Shown: positions 20,104 to 31,517, counted from the first letter of the stretch. The stretch: 64,000 bases of DNA from Oscarella lobularis (GCF_947507565.1 NC_089175.1:5259733-5323732); one strand, 5' to 3'. Notes: generated by a model from the sequence alone, not told the origin. Made by a program: numbers and translations.

Positions 20104-23100
20104 CTATTGTTCATTGGCCATCAGCAGGTCAGCTTCATTAGCTGCTAAAGAAGAGCACAACAGCTTTGGGTTGTCGCACGCTTTTGCACTTTTGCGTGGA
20201 GAAGCCAAAGCCAACTCACTTTGATCGATGGGTACAATCAGATCAAAGTGGTTTCTATAATGTTGTATCTCTATTCTATTGACGGGCAGCCTAATTAGCG
20301 CCGGAACAGTTATATCAAACCTCGGTTTGTATGTATTCCACGTCCACTCTTTACCCATCCATGTAAATATACTGACGTCAATTTGAAAAAGTGTTGCAGT
20401 TGCGTGGATTTCAGCTTGGGTTGCCCAAGCTCCTTCTTGTCGTAGTTTTGAAATGTGAGCTTCATATTCCGTGTTGCAGCAGAACATTTCAAAGACAGAC
20501 TGGTATTCTGCCATGAAATTAACAATCTGTAACCGAAGTGCCAAATGGTGATCTTCGGTTCCAAATGCTGCTTTCGACACTGTTCGAAAGTAGCAGTTTC
20601 CGTCTCCTACTATCGATTCTCGCTTGCGCCCCATTTGAAGCAGAAACGGATTCGGAGACGGTGGAGTAGTGGTCCGGCGTTTCTTTGCAGCCGGTGGTAA
20701 CGGCACACTTGTGCGGGCACGACTCGCACGTTTGCCTTTAGGTTTGGGAACAGGGGCTTTTTTAGCCGCTGTCTTAGTCACTTTGACCACACCAGTATCA
20801 ATTTTTTCCGTGTCTTTGTCATTGTCTGCGATCATTTTTTTGCTGTATGTGTGATCGCTATGCTCTTCTTTGTCAATTACTGATTCTTCATTTTCCAGAT
20901 GTTTAAAAAACTCTTTAATATCATCTGGAACAGTATCGTTGCTATTTCCGGCCAACGATTGAAACGTTTTTTCAGTGCGCCTAGCTAGACCGTCTAGGCG
21001 CTTGTCTTCGTTCAATCGCTGTTTATAGCTTTTTGATTTGCTCAAATTAGAAATTCGAGCGTAATCAAAGCCTTGAATTAGGCAATGATTAATATGACGC
21101 ACTCTGGAAAATCCCACGTATGTTATTCCAGGTGCAAATTCGCGCTTGCCTATGTCAATAACCGCACGATCTAGTGTGAGACCTTGCGATTTGTGCACGG
21201 TGACAGCCCATGCCAATTGAATTGGTAGCTGTCGCCGCTTGCATGAACTCTTTCTATTGCCCGTTGAACTGGGCCATGTGCGCTCGATTGGGCATATGGG
21301 AACGCAGCGTTCTCCGCCCCATGTCGGGCCGTCGTATTTGTCCATTTGAACAACGACAGCTGTTGGAAGTGCTGGCGGTTTTGCACCGGGTTGGTACAAA
21401 ATTGCCACTACATATCCCATCGATCCGTTGACCAAGCCCATCTCGGTCCAGAGATTCGATGTGAGCATAACACGCGCGCCTTCGCAAAGACGAACGCGTG
21501 CGTAAAGTCCGCCAGCGTCTTCTTCATTGGCATTTTTCGCCTCGGTGCAGTTGTGATCGGCGTTAATCACAGCCACCGGTTTGTTTGAATTCTTCAAGCA
21601 ATTGAAGTTGAACTCAGCTACATTCTCTCTGCACGCAAATAGCCGAACTGCATCGCGGAAAGACGTCTTTACGTCTCCCAGCTGATCGTGCCGTGCAAAG
21701 TTACGTGACATATACAGATCGTTCCAGTCCTCGTACGACGGGCAACCGTCGCGAAGCCTTTGCAAGGCGTCGCGAAACTTTATCTGTAGCTCGTCGTTAC
21801 CGGACTGGCGAATGATTTTCGTCAGCTGTACGACAACGTCAAACGTCATATACAGCTGACGGCCTTGATTAGTCGCGGATCCTTCGGTTGCCGCGCTTCG
21901 GTACAAAGGAGAGTCACCAACAGGTGGCAACTGTCCCATGTCTCCGAAAAATATTAGAGATATTCCACCGAACGACTCGCAAGCTCTCTGCGGCAGCGCT
22001 TGACAGAGGCGCCGGTGGATAAGTGACAGCTGATGCCGTCCCACCATCGACATTTCGTCGATGATCAAATATCGTACGTCTTCGAACCTCTCTTGCAGGT
22101 CTCTAAGAGAAGGTCCTTGAACGTCAGAAAATGACGTCTTCTGCGAAGGAATGCGTAGAAGCGAGTGGAGCGTTTGTCCACCAATATTAAATGCTGCAAC
22201 ACCAGTAGGTGCTGCAAGTATGCATTCGCTTCCGAGCATTTCCTTTATGCAATTTATTAGATATGACTTTCCGGTTCCAGCGGAACCGCAAACAATCATT
22301 CGAAGCGGCTTGCATTCGAAGCCGCTTTTTGTCAACTCGTTGTGGCTGCGAACAATATCGTACGCTAATTTCTGATTGCCTTGAAGAAGGCTTGAATCGG
22401 CAGCCGCAACGAGATCCTTTTTAGATGAAGTGCTTTTTTTACGCGCTTCCGTCACAAATTTTGGAGCCTCTGACAACGGTGGAAACTGCGCAAGTTTTTC
22501 CGACCAGTTGTAGTGAGCGAGATCTCCTTGATTAAACTCGGAATCTCTTGTGTCGTCCTCGTCAAAGTCATCGGCTGAATTGGGAGGACGGCACAATTTC
22601 ATCCAGTCATCTTGATCTCGGATCTTTTTCTGCCCAAGATCTTTCTCTTCGTCTTTCTGTGCCTTATTTGGATCTTCCTCTGTCTCTTCAAAAGGCATTT
22701 GAATATTGACTATTGATTCAATATCTTCCATCAGTTCAATTCTATTGACCAACTTCTTGCTGGCCGTTCGAATGAACTTTTTGAAAGCTTTTGTGGAAGG
22801 CAGAGGAATGGTTTCACCGTCTGTATCGGTAATCTCATTCTCTGCTTCCTCTTCTTCAATAGTCAAATGGTCCAGCTTACGAAAAGGTTTGAATTTCATC
22901 AACTGATAGTAACAGTACTTTTCGTACTGTTCCTTGTTTGACTTATTGCAAAGGATTCGCGGGGCTACACGAACGACTACAGACTTGTGTCTGCGCACTG
23001 TTTTACCCTTTGCGTTTATATAGTAGTCAGAGACGTAGTCCAGTAGACAAACGTCTTCAATTTCTACCGGACGTCTCATGTACTCTTCTATTACTGTTGG

Positions 23101-26100
23101 AAGCGTTGCAGTTCGCCCTGGCTTTGCAGCCGGATCGACTTCCCGCTTATTCTCTAAAAAGAGCGTTTTGAATTCGCGAGTAGACGTCACCAGCTTTTCG
23201 CCCATAATTAGATGGCAAGTTTCCTGTGCTGAATAGTCGCGCTCGCCAACGGTTTTCATAAGCAATTTGGAAACGACCTTTCGAGCCGGATCAGCCGTTG
23301 ACATTGTCTCTGTAATCATCTTAAACGTTTCCTTCAGCGTTGCTGATTGCGGCTCGCTTTTTGTTGCATATTTTGCGATATACTTACCGACAGCGTATGG
23401 GCTGACGATAACTTGCATGTCAACATTCGCTCGCCAACCTTCCAGCTGGAAGCGATTGTGACTGTTTACGCGAGGATCGTTGCGCTTGTGTTCTATCTCC
23501 GCCTCGGTATGTTGCTCCGGCTTTCCGAAAGGAGAAATTTCCAGTGTCGTTTCTTTTCTCAGCGTTTTTGGAAACCCGAAACGACACACGGACTCTCCAA
23601 TTAAATTTGTTTTAAGGCAAGTCGTTTGCTTGCACTCTGTGTGGCGCTCAACAGTGGCTATCAGGCGCTTGTAATCAGCGTCATGATCGCTAATGTCGGC
23701 CCACTTTTCATGGCACGGATGATTGCCTTTCTTTGTTTGCGGCATTTCTCCTTTGCCTTCTTCGTCGAAAGAAGGATTCATTGTCGACACAAGCCAATCG
23801 GCAAAGTCGACAATTTCTTGGCCTTCTTCCCTTAGAATCTCTTTCATTCTCTCTTCGTTTGGTTCATCGTCTTTGCCAAGTTGAAACTCGGGGTAATCCT
23901 TTATGCGACGAGTTATCTCTTCGCAATCAGGAGCATCCCGAATCCAACCGACGCCGTGCATGTGAGCACTGCCACGATGCTGGTATTCTATGCGAGCCCA
24001 ATAGTCTGTAAAGCAGTAGACGTTTGCCATAATATTATGCAAATAGTCAGTGGCTCGTTTAGTAAATAGCCAATCGGCTAGCATGGGATTGCTGTTCAGA
24101 GTTTCGTTTCGATCTCTATACTCTGCATGCAATTCCTCTGCCGTTTTATCCGGACTATAATGCGCTGCCAAATTGAAAAAGTCGGGCCAATGCAAATCAG
24201 CTGCGCTCAGAGTAAAAAAGCAGCTTGGCGAACCGAGCTTTTCCATCATAGCAAAAAGATTTTTCTTCTGCATGTTCCAATACTGTTTTGTACCGTGCAG
24301 ACTTTTGCCAAAGTGGACAATTTTGTTAGCAAAATGAGGAATTTTCTCCGACGTTTTTGTCATCTCTCGGAGTTCCTCAACGGTGAGGGCTGCATCGCTC
24401 GGATTTTGTTTGACAAAAACCCGAGCTGTTTCTAAGGCCCGCCACCTCATCATGGTATTCAGAGCAAAATACCTGAAACGCGGATGCCGAGCAAAACGCC
24501 CGTCTTTATACCGCATTATGTGTTTCAGGTATTCGCCCAACGTAACAGACCTTAATCGGGGACTACGGAAGTCTCCTGCTCCCGTTGGAAATAACGCCGG
24601 AAAGGCTTGCGTAAAGTAGCCTTCCGTCGTAAACTCACTAATAGGATTACTACCGTATGTGGGCCAGCTCATATGGTCCTGCTGGTCACCATTTTCCTTG
24701 GAGCTATCTCCTTTCTCTTCCACCTGTTCATCGGCAGACTTGTTTCCAAGACTGTCGATAAACTTATCAAGCTTTTGTCTTTCTGTTAGGTTTAATGCTG
24801 CGGAAGGCAAGACAGAATGCGAAAAGTGGACTGCATCGTCCTCGTCTTCATTCGTGTCTTTTGCCTCGTCAGCATTAGCACCAACAGGAGAAATATCTTC
24901 AAAGGAGGCATCGTCATTATCCGCTCTAATCACATGGAGATCTTCAAGTTCTCCATCTTCAGGAAGAGCTTCTAATGCCTCGGAATCTATCTCTATGTTC
25001 TCGTAATACTTGTTGTTTCTTTTCAAGTTTACGAGTGCCTCGAGAACTCGTTGTCGCCTTACGCGGAAGTCATTGACCTTACCGGAAGTGCGCGTCTGGC
25101 GAACAACGACCATACCCAAATTACTCTTTGTTCTAGGCAGACGGGTCAAAACCGACTGCACATTTTGGGGCAAATTTAGCACGTGACCACGGTATCCAAA
25201 TTGCCTTCCGGCCGGCAATCTGAAAATGTGCATCATTGGTGCTATTTGCGCTATGAGCATTTCTTCGACAACTGATAAATCCTTAAGAGGCGGTGGAACA
25301 CGCCCAGGATTCATGTTGTTGTCGGATGTAAGAAGGCCTACACAACCGTTTCCTTGGTCAGTTGTGCACTGCTTGCACATTTGTGTGCTGTACCTTATGT
25401 CTAAAGTGGGCCACGACTCCTCGCACGAAACACACGTATGGAAGGTTAGACCTTCCATGCGTTTGTGAAATGTGTCTAGGCGAGGATAATGTGCAGATGC
25501 AAATTCATCTTGCGTCGCCCACTCTTTCCAAAAAGGGACCCTTTCCTCGCCCATTTCACCTGATTTTTCACGAAGAGCAGCTTCCTGCCTCTTTCGTCGC
25601 TTTCTTTGCGCTTCCATATCGTTTCGAAACTGCTTTTCATTCGCAGTCACTTCTCGTCTTTTAGCCGACTTGCGCTTTGAATCAGCTAAAAGACGCTTTT
25701 GGCGTTCTTCCGGCGTTTCATTTTCTCTTCGAAGAGACTTCACCATAGCGCCACGTGACAGACGCTCTTTGCGCTCTTCTGGCGTTTCATTATCTCTTTG
25801 AAGAGACTTGCTAATGACGTCACGTGACAGACGCTCTTTGCGTTCTTCTGGCGTTTCAATATCTCTTTGAAGAGACTTGCTAATGGCATCACGTGACAGA
25901 CGCTCTTTGCGTTCTTCTGGCGTTTCAATATCTCTTTGAAGAGACTTGCTAATGGCGTCACGTGACAGACGCTCTTTGCGTTCTTCTGGCGTTTCAATAT
26001 CTCTTTGAAGAGACTTGCTAATGGCATCACGTGACAGACGCTCTTTGCGTTCTTCTGGCGTTTCAATATCTCTTTGAAGAGACTTGCTAATGGCGTCACG

Positions 26101-26892
26101 TGACAGACGCTCTTTGCGTTCTTCTGGCGTTTCAATATCTCTCCGAAAAGACTTGCTCATAGCGTCACGTGACAGACGCTCTTTGCGTTCTTCCGGCGTT
26201 TCACTATCTCTTTGCACGGAATTTCTAGCCGCGTTACGCGACAGACGCTCTTTGCGTTCTTCTGGCGTTTCATTATCTCTTTGGAGGGAATTTCTAGCAG
26301 CGGTACGCGACAGACGCTCTTGACGTTCTTCTGGCGTTTCTGCTCTTCTTTCTGCCTGGTGGCTTTCGGCGTCCTTCCTTCTGCGATCCAATGTCTCCTC
26401 GGACCTTTCGGAAGACCTCTTGCGACGCATTCTAAAGAGAGAATTGCATTTTTCGGTCTCGTTCTGCGCGTCAGACTGATTTAGACGATTAGATCGCCTT
26501 CGTTCGCGAGCGAGTCGACTTTGTCTTGAAGAGGGGGATTCCCCTGAAGCGCCTTCGTATTTGTGCGACTTTTCATTCGTAAGCGGCAGCAAAGCCTGCC
26601 GCATTGAAAAGTCGCATGCATTATTTGCCGAATAGGGCAAAAAAATCGGCGCGTGCCCACTCAAAGTGGGCGCGACGACCGATATCCCGTGAGGTGATTC
26701 AACCGCAAACGCATCATCAACGCGGAGCGGGATCAAGCCCACGCGATCGTTCGCACTTCGCGAAGCGATCGATTTGATGGTATCTTCATCGGAGACAGGA
26801 GGAGAAAAGCTGGTGTCATTCATTGATAAGCTGCGTGACGTCACAATGTAGAGGAGTTCGATGTTGCAAATTACAACGGCCCATGCAGCCAT
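20104..26892 (-). CDS. Helitron Rep/helicase protein with OTU domain
   Basis: 2262 codons without a break. Residues about 180-405 hold ten 23-residue charged repeats (ETPEERKERLSRDAISKSLQ type). Around 970 the Helitron replication initiator has its HUH-type HMHGVGW box, and around 1165 the YIAKYATK block with the paired tyrosines. From about 1530 a PIF1-like superfamily 1 helicase shows Walker A GSAGTGKS, LIIDEMSMV, FFGDMGQLPPVG and TVHKSQGLTLDRAVID. From about 2090 an OTU cysteine protease domain has GDGNCYFR and a late HYRNHFDLI histidine block. The protein should nick and replicate the element by rolling circle. The role of OTU is unknown. All key residues are present, so the copy could be active or recent. 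The start at 26892 is the first Met; a later Met is near residue 24. Confidence 0.9.
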   Translation of the reverse strand: MAAWAVVICNIELLYIVTSRSLSMNDTSFSPPVSDEDTIKSIASRSANDRVGLIPLRVDDAFAVESPHGISVVAPTLSGHAPIFLPYSANNACDFSMRQALLPLTNEKSHKYEGASGESPSSRQSRLARERRRSNRLNQSDAQNETEKCNSLFRMRRKRSSERSEETLDRRRKDAESHQAERRAETPEERQERLSRTAARNSLQRDNETPEERKERLSRNAARNSVQRDSETPEERKERLSRDAMSKSFRRDIETPEERKERLSRDAISKSLQRDIETPEERKERLSRDAISKSLQRDIETPEERKERLSRDAISKSLQRDIETPEERKERLSRDAISKSLQRDIETPEERKERLSRDVISKSLQRDNETPEERKERLSRGAMVKSLRRENETPEERQKRLLADSKRKSAKRREVTANEKQFRNDMEAQRKRRKRQEAALREKSGEMGEERVPFWKEWATQDEFASAHYPRLDTFHKRMEGLTFHTCVSCEESWPTLDIRYSTQMCKQCTTDQGNGCVGLLTSDNNMNPGRVPPPLKDLSVVEEMLIAQIAPMMHIFRLPAGRQFGYRGHVLNLPQNVQSVLTRLPRTKSNLGMVVVRQTRTSGKVNDFRVRRQRVLEALVNLKRNNKYYENIEIDSEALEALPEDGELEDLHVIRADNDDASFEDISPVGANADEAKDTNEDEDDAVHFSHSVLPSAALNLTERQKLDKFIDSLGNKSADEQVEEKGDSSKENGDQQDHMSWPTYGSNPISEFTTEGYFTQAFPALFPTGAGDFRSPRLRSVTLGEYLKHIMRYKDGRFARHPRFRYFALNTMMRWRALETARVFVKQNPSDAALTVEELREMTKTSEKIPHFANKIVHFGKSLHGTKQYWNMQKKNLFAMMEKLGSPSCFFTLSAADLHWPDFFNLAAHYSPDKTAEELHAEYRDRNETLNSNPMLADWLFTKRATDYLHNIMANVYCFTDYWARIEYQHRGSAHMHGVGWIRDAPDCEEITRRIKDYPEFQLGKDDEPNEERMKEILREEGQEIVDFADWLVSTMNPSFDEEGKGEMPQTKKGNHPCHEKWADISDHDADYKRLIATVERHTECKQTTCLKTNLIGESVCRFGFPKTLRKETTLEISPFGKPEQHTEAEIEHKRNDPRVNSHNRFQLEGWRANVDMQVIVSPYAVGKYIAKYATKSEPQSATLKETFKMITETMSTADPARKVVSKLLMKTVGERDYSAQETCHLIMGEKLVTSTREFKTLFLENKREVDPAAKPGRTATLPTVIEEYMRRPVEIEDVCLLDYVSDYYINAKGKTVRRHKSVVVRVAPRILCNKSNKEQYEKYCYYQLMKFKPFRKLDHLTIEEEEAENEITDTDGETIPLPSTKAFKKFIRTASKKLVNRIELMEDIESIVNIQMPFEETEEDPNKAQKDEEKDLGQKKIRDQDDWMKLCRPPNSADDFDEDDTRDSEFNQGDLAHYNWSEKLAQFPPLSEAPKFVTEARKKSTSSKKDLVAAADSSLLQGNQKLAYDIVRSHNELTKSGFECKPLRMIVCGSAGTGKSYLINCIKEMLGSECILAAPTGVAAFNIGGQTLHSLLRIPSQKTSFSDVQGPSLRDLQERFEDVRYLIIDEMSMVGRHQLSLIHRRLCQALPQRACESFGGISLIFFGDMGQLPPVGDSPLYRSAATEGSATNQGRQLYMTFDVVVQLTKIIRQSGNDELQIKFRDALQRLRDGCPSYEDWNDLYMSRNFARHDQLGDVKTSFRDAVRLFACRENVAEFNFNCLKNSNKPVAVINADHNCTEAKNANEEDAGGLYARVRLCEGARVMLTSNLWTEMGLVNGSMGYVVAILYQPGAKPPALPTAVVVQMDKYDGPTWGGERCVPICPIERTWPSSTGNRKSSCKRRQLPIQLAWAVTVHKSQGLTLDRAVIDIGKREFAPGITYVGFSRVRHINHCLIQGFDYARISNLSKSKSYKQRLNEDKRLDGLARRTEKTFQSLAGNSNDTVPDDIKEFFKHLENEESVIDKEEHSDHTYSKKMIADNDKDTEKIDTGVVKVTKTAAKKAPVPKPKGKRASRARTSVPLPPAAKKRRTTTPPSPNPFLLQMGRKRESIVGDGNCYFRTVSKAAFGTEDHHLALRLQIVNFMAEYQSVFEMFCCNTEYEAHISKLRQEGAWATQAEIHATATLFQIDVSIFTWMGKEWTWNTYKPRFDITVPALIRLPVNRIEIQHYRNHFDLIVPIDQSELALASPRKSAKACDNPKLLCSSLAANEADLLMANEQ
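25720..26350 (-). repeat. 69-nt coding repeat array in the Helitron ORF
   Basis: Ten tandem units of about 69 nt, four of them identical at protein level, encode a 23-residue highly charged helix-like motif. The DNA units are nearly identical in the centre and diverge at the edges, as expected for expansion by unequal exchange. Confidence 0.9.
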
Positions 26893-26934
26893 CTCTATTA
26901 TCTATCTATGGTGCAGCTACGGCTCTTTGATAAT

Positions 26935-27113
26935 CGATCCTTCAGATCGCTTTTCGTTCGAGCGATCCTTCGGATCGTTTTTCGAGCGATCCTTCGGATC
27001 GCTTTTCCAGCGATCCTTTGGATCGCTCTTCGAGCGATCCTTTGGATCGCTTTTCCAGCGATCCTTCGAATCGCTTTTCGACCGCTTTTCGATCGCTTTT
27101 CGCATCGCTCCAG
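26935..27113. repeat. Six CGATCCTTCGGATCG-type palindromic repeats
   Basis: Units of about 24 bp, each holding the palindrome-like CGATCCTTYRGATCG, sit just upstream of the Helitron reading frame. On the minus strand they also translate as KSDPKDR repeats within an open frame ending at 26917. They could be promoter or replication-protein binding sites near the 5' end, or an upstream coding piece. Confidence 0.65.
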
Positions 27114-27166
27114 TGTGACAGGGCGTTGATCCGGGTGTTCGACAGTCCGCTTGCGTCACAGATGCG

Positions 27167-27436
27167 GTTTTGATTGTGACGTCAGAGCTGGACAATCAAT
27201 ACCTTCGTTTTGTTTTGCCAACGCATTTATAGAAATAAAAATAGCACAGTGCAATTTAAAATAAGGTTTTTTAAACATTTTTTCTGTTTGTCATAGAAAA
27301 AACGCTTTTTTCGCGCCGTAAATCGCCTTTTTCGGGTCACCGTTTCGAGCCCTATGTCGCGCATGCGCTGTACGAAAAAACGGGTTTTTATGTTACGTCA
27401 CAATACCGAGCGTGACGAACAGACATACATACAGAC
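27167..27436 (+). repeat. B-type host repeat, left half
   Basis: Matches the first part of 9100-9500 and 18418-18700. It stops in the CAGACATACATACAGAC microsatellite, where the TIR element at 27437 begins. The missing right half is at 31981-32095. Confidence 0.8.
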
Positions 27437-27874
27437 GGCAGGACAGGACGGACTTCCAAACGCGCATGCTCTAAGAACAATCGAGTATTGGCCAATAGCA
27501 GCCGATCCATGTTACAACTCGCGTTCGACGACGCCCCTTTGAAAGAAAGGGGCGTCGGCTAAGGTGAGTTCGAGCGGGCTAAGCTCGAACTCCCACAAAA
27601 TGAACACTTCTATGCATTAGCTTTCATATAGGCTTCACGCGTTTTTTTTTCGAGGGTACGCGTTTTGAGAAAAACGGGTTCGAAAATTATCGGTACGCGA
27701 TCTTCAGCTGTCGAACTGAGAAACGCTAGAAATAAATGAAAACATTCAAATTTCGCGCCTGCCAACGGTCGAAAACTGCGTAAATAGCAGCTGAAACCGA
27801 TCACACTGCGCATTTTTGCTCGTATCTCGCTCGCTTGCTCGATATTTTCTCGCTCGCTCGCTCGATCTCTCGCT

Positions 27875-30800
27875 ATGGCTCAAAACAACACTTACTCGTG
27901 CTTTTACGACCTTCCGCTAACTCGCTCTCGCTCTCGCCGTGCTTGTTTCAGACGGATCACGTCTTTTTCAGGACGAAAAGCTCGAGAACGCGGCTTCTTC
28001 GACGACGTCACCCTATGCGTTGAACACGCCCGGGTTGCCCTCGATAAATCCTCGAAGTGCTGCGTACTTTTTGATTCTTCTAGGTGTGATGGAAGTCTGC
28101 GGACGTGTTCTGAGAGGCTACTGCCCGTTCTCGACGATATTAGCGGCATCCCGGCGGCGTTCATCTGTCGACGTCACCACGACTCCATTGACTCACTACC
28201 GGAAGTTTCAACACACCCCCTGTATCGACCTCCACCAAAGCGGCAATCTGGAACGATTCAGGTCTGTGGCATACCTATTCATTTTTAGCTCATTTTAAGT
28301 ACAAATCCAGACTGATACCGAAAGTTCATCTGAAACCGCTGAGCTGCCGTGCGTTCAGGACCAGTTGTCAGCTGCGTGCCTCCAAGTACAGCAGCTGCTG
28401 TTTGAGAAAGAACAGCTGGCTCTAGAGGCGGCTGCAGAGAACGCACTTTCAGGTCAGAAAAAATCATGTATTTTGTACTCGAGGCATCTAATAAATACTA
28501 TTTTATATAGAAACAACTAGCCTGCAGCTCAATGACGCCCGCTGTGATATAAAACGACTTGAAGCAGAAAACGGTATAACAAAAATTATTGCATATAACG
28601 TTAGTGCATGCATATGCACTAACTATATATGCAGTAGAAATAAATTATTTGCGGCTGTAAGCTAATTTTCACATTAGCTGTGCTTCGAAGTCAGATTGCT
28701 TCATCTGCTGCTATTAACAGCAGTTTGACAGCAGAACTACATGCCACGAAGGCAGACAGAGGTAAAGACATTAATAATTAATTATGTCGCATAAATTGAA
28801 GCAAAAGTGATCTAGATGAAAAGACTCGTCAAATCCAACGCTTGAAAGAAGAAAGTGAACGAATAAAAACCGGTAAACTTTGTTTGATTGTCTTTCTCCG
28901 TTCTTCACTGCACCCATTAGAGTCGTTCCTTGGCTTAGTCAAATCATTCCAGGAAGCTTTTCGTCAGCACGTACCTAAAGAAGGAAAACTCTACAGTGCA
29001 ACGGAAATGGAAGCCTTTTGCGAAGAGCATTCCCCTGGATTGTTCAGCCTCCTTGAAAAAGCAATTACAAGCGACTATTCGCTTCAGATAGACTCCGAGA
29101 GACGAGCAGCTCTCCGGCAATCTCGAGTTGTTGGAGAGTTGCATCGCCTGGCGTATCTCGGCAACCAGGTATACCGAAAAATAAATGATTGTTAAAATGA
29201 AAATATTATTGATTTATTGGCAGCTTAATACAACCTTTGTAAACGACGTTGGTCTTCATTTGTCCCTATCTGGTTGCTCTGAAGCTGCTCTGGAATTCGG
29301 AAGGAGGCTTGGATTCTGTGGTCACCCTAAGACCATAAGAAGATTTCGAAGATCCCTAGCAGATGATAATAGGCGTCTTGTCAACGCTCGCTTGAAAACG
29401 GCCTTGGACAATGACCATCTAGCACTGCTTGTTGTGGACGACTTTCATAGTATCCACTCAGTGCAACGTCCAACATCGTCAGAAACGTCTCGGGCGTTCC
29501 ACTTTGCTACAGCAATAACTGATATCCATTCAACTATACCCGGTCTTACTGTGCAAGGCAATGCTTCTGCTATCCATTATTGTCCTTCGGAAAATTTCCC
29601 AAGAGGGGGGATAGCAATCGCTCATGTCGGAGAACATTTTCTTGAAAATCTTCCTGACCTCATGGCAAGCACGTGGCTATCAGTATTGCCATCGTCATTC
29701 AGGCATCTAAACACAAGGGACATACAGTCATCGCTTGAAGACCAAAGGTTTTAAAACTGTTCAGGTTAAGAATTTGATTTGACTTCTTGTTCAGGTGCTA
29801 TGTGACTCCTTCTCAGAGGGAGCTCGATAGCCTCAAAAGCTGCTGCTTGCTGAGCGAAACTGAGCAAAATCTCAAAAGTCTAGGTGACTACAAGGCGGCT
29901 GTAGAAAATGCTATCGATTTATACCCAGCATTAAAAAGGTATTACAGAATAGAACTAAATCAATAAATTAAAATGTTTATAGAGGATTTATAGGTACCTA
30001 GACAATAAGGTGATGCCATCTCTGGGAGACTATCCAACTTTCTATTTCCTAAAAAAGATGGTAGCTCAGGTAAGCTAAAGCAAACATTTAAATAATTTTT
30101 TACATGCTTGTAACTAATTAATTAAACCCGCATAATTTAATAACTATAATAAAAAGATCTGACAGCGTCTTACTTTAGTGCAAAGAAGAAGCTTCAATCC
30201 TTTCTCTTTTGCCAATGCTGGGTCCGTTCCATATTTATATCAATAGCATGGAAAATCTGATAAGCCTTTATCACCCTATATTTTCCGGTAAACCAATCAT
30301 TAGCAAGGTAGAATATTGTAGAATTTAATGTGTCTCATAATATAGCACTTTATAAACATCTTTTTGGCGAAAGAAAAATACTTCCTCGCAAACCGCAATT
30401 TCACAGGATGACAACACTCATTGCATCTCTATTTGGCGGTTGGTTGATGGTGCGAGAGGATGTCATCGGTGTTTTCGGTATTTGCAAGGATATTGAGTAC
30501 CTTTTACTGAGGTACTTGCTCGACGACCTGGTGCCTCTTGTTTTCTACTTCTACGCCACAATACACAAAGGATCGCGCTATGAATTGTGGCAGAAAGCTA
30601 CATTACGGCTGGCTATAATGTTTATCGGACAACAGAGGCACAACTACAATAAGGCTATGCTAGCGACATTGAGTGATCATCTTTACCATGAAATGATCAT
30701 ACCTGAATACAAGAGCACCTTCTCGTCGTATATGAATATTTTTTCGGAAAAAAAGGTGGAAACCTTTCACTCGTTGTTGCGAATGCAATGTCCTTCTTGG

Positions 30801-31517
30801 ACATCTGCAGAACAGATAACTGAAATCGCCAACGTCCTAGGCGCCAGGAGCTTCGATCACGAATTCACCTTAAATTTTCTGTCGGAACATCCTAAAAAGA
30901 GTCACAAGCACAATGTGGAATTGTTAGCAGGAAGAGCTGCTGAATTTCTTACTAACAAACTGATCAAGCTTTATAATCAGCCAGGGCAGTCAAAAGAAAC
31001 AACTGGCAGTCGGCAACGACGAAGGAACTTTCAGTTAAATACGTTCAGCTGCACTTTAGACCAGCGAAGTCTTCCTCTCGGCTTCTCGACGCCAAAATTG
31101 CCTAATGCAGATCTCCTTTGTGACTTGGAAAGTTGCACTTCGGAAAACGATGACGTCATTCTACTTAGCTGCGGGCACTCTCTCCATTCGACATGCACAA
31201 AGGATGAATCATGCGTCTACTGCCAGCCGTTTTTGCTCGACTCTATAAAGAAACTCTCTGAAGCCTTCAACAAGAGCATCGCAAAAGACCATCATGATGC
31301 AGATGAAGGCCACGTCCAGGAAGAGGACGACGATGGAGAGGAAGACTTCGAAGACAGAGAGGAAGACTGGTATACTACGACGGAGTTCCAGCAGCATCTA
31401 AAGGCATCCTTCAGAAATCTTCCGCCTTCTGCAGTGAGACCGGAATACATTTCTGCACTACAGAAAGAAAAACGCCGCGAAACTGTACTCTGTGATCACA
31501 GCTATGCTGGCAATTAG
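27875..31517 (+). CDS. Candidate transposase of the 27437 element (coiled coil, RING-like finger)
   Basis: Eleven exons, all frame-consistent: 27875-28261, 28311-28452, 28511-28573, 28678-28761, 28816-28872, 28921-29168, 29224-29747, 29795-29938, 29994-30069, 30179-30287, 30346-31517; about 1001 aa. Exons 2-5 encode short coiled-coil pieces with repeated phase-1 borders. Exons 6-11 form a large conserved-looking core with VVDDFHSIHS, LPMLGPFHIYINSMENLI, LYKHLFGERK and ETFHSLLRMQCPSW. Residues about 870-905 have a RING-like Cys/His pattern (CGHSLHSTC, CVYC), then an acidic stretch. From memory the core resembles uncharacterised proteins expanded in cnidarians, sponges and some fungi (DUF6589-like). 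That link is tentative. The frame is intact, suggesting a young copy. Confidence 0.8.

Larger units (their letters stand above)
18913..27166 (-). mobile_element. Large autonomous-looking Helitron
   Basis: The 3' terminus on the minus strand is CTAG at 18916-18913 preceded by ATGATGGCTATCCAAGCCATCAT and TAT, with T outside. The single huge reading frame on the same strand encodes Rep, PIF1-like helicase and OTU domains. The 5' end is not proven. A candidate is A/TCTGTGACGC ending at about 27166, right where B-type repeat sequence starts. Total length is about 8.25 kb. The 3' end shares the AGGCTCCT-like subterminal block and hairpin with the short copies at 3257, 9604, 9819 and 16856. Confidence 0.8.

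Noticed and set aside
22151-25006. Many 60-115 codon frames on the plus strand of the Helitron
   Set aside because: They are antisense shadows of the 2262-codon frame with no homology or splice signals.
25720-26350. Regular 69-nt repeats suggest a CRISPR array
   Set aside because: Units are contiguous without spacers and encode an in-frame protein repeat in the Helitron ORF.
20104-26892. Long intronless helicase gene as bacterial or viral contamination
   Set aside because: It has the Helitron Rep/PIF1/OTU order and a matching Helitron 3' end, inside animal repeats.
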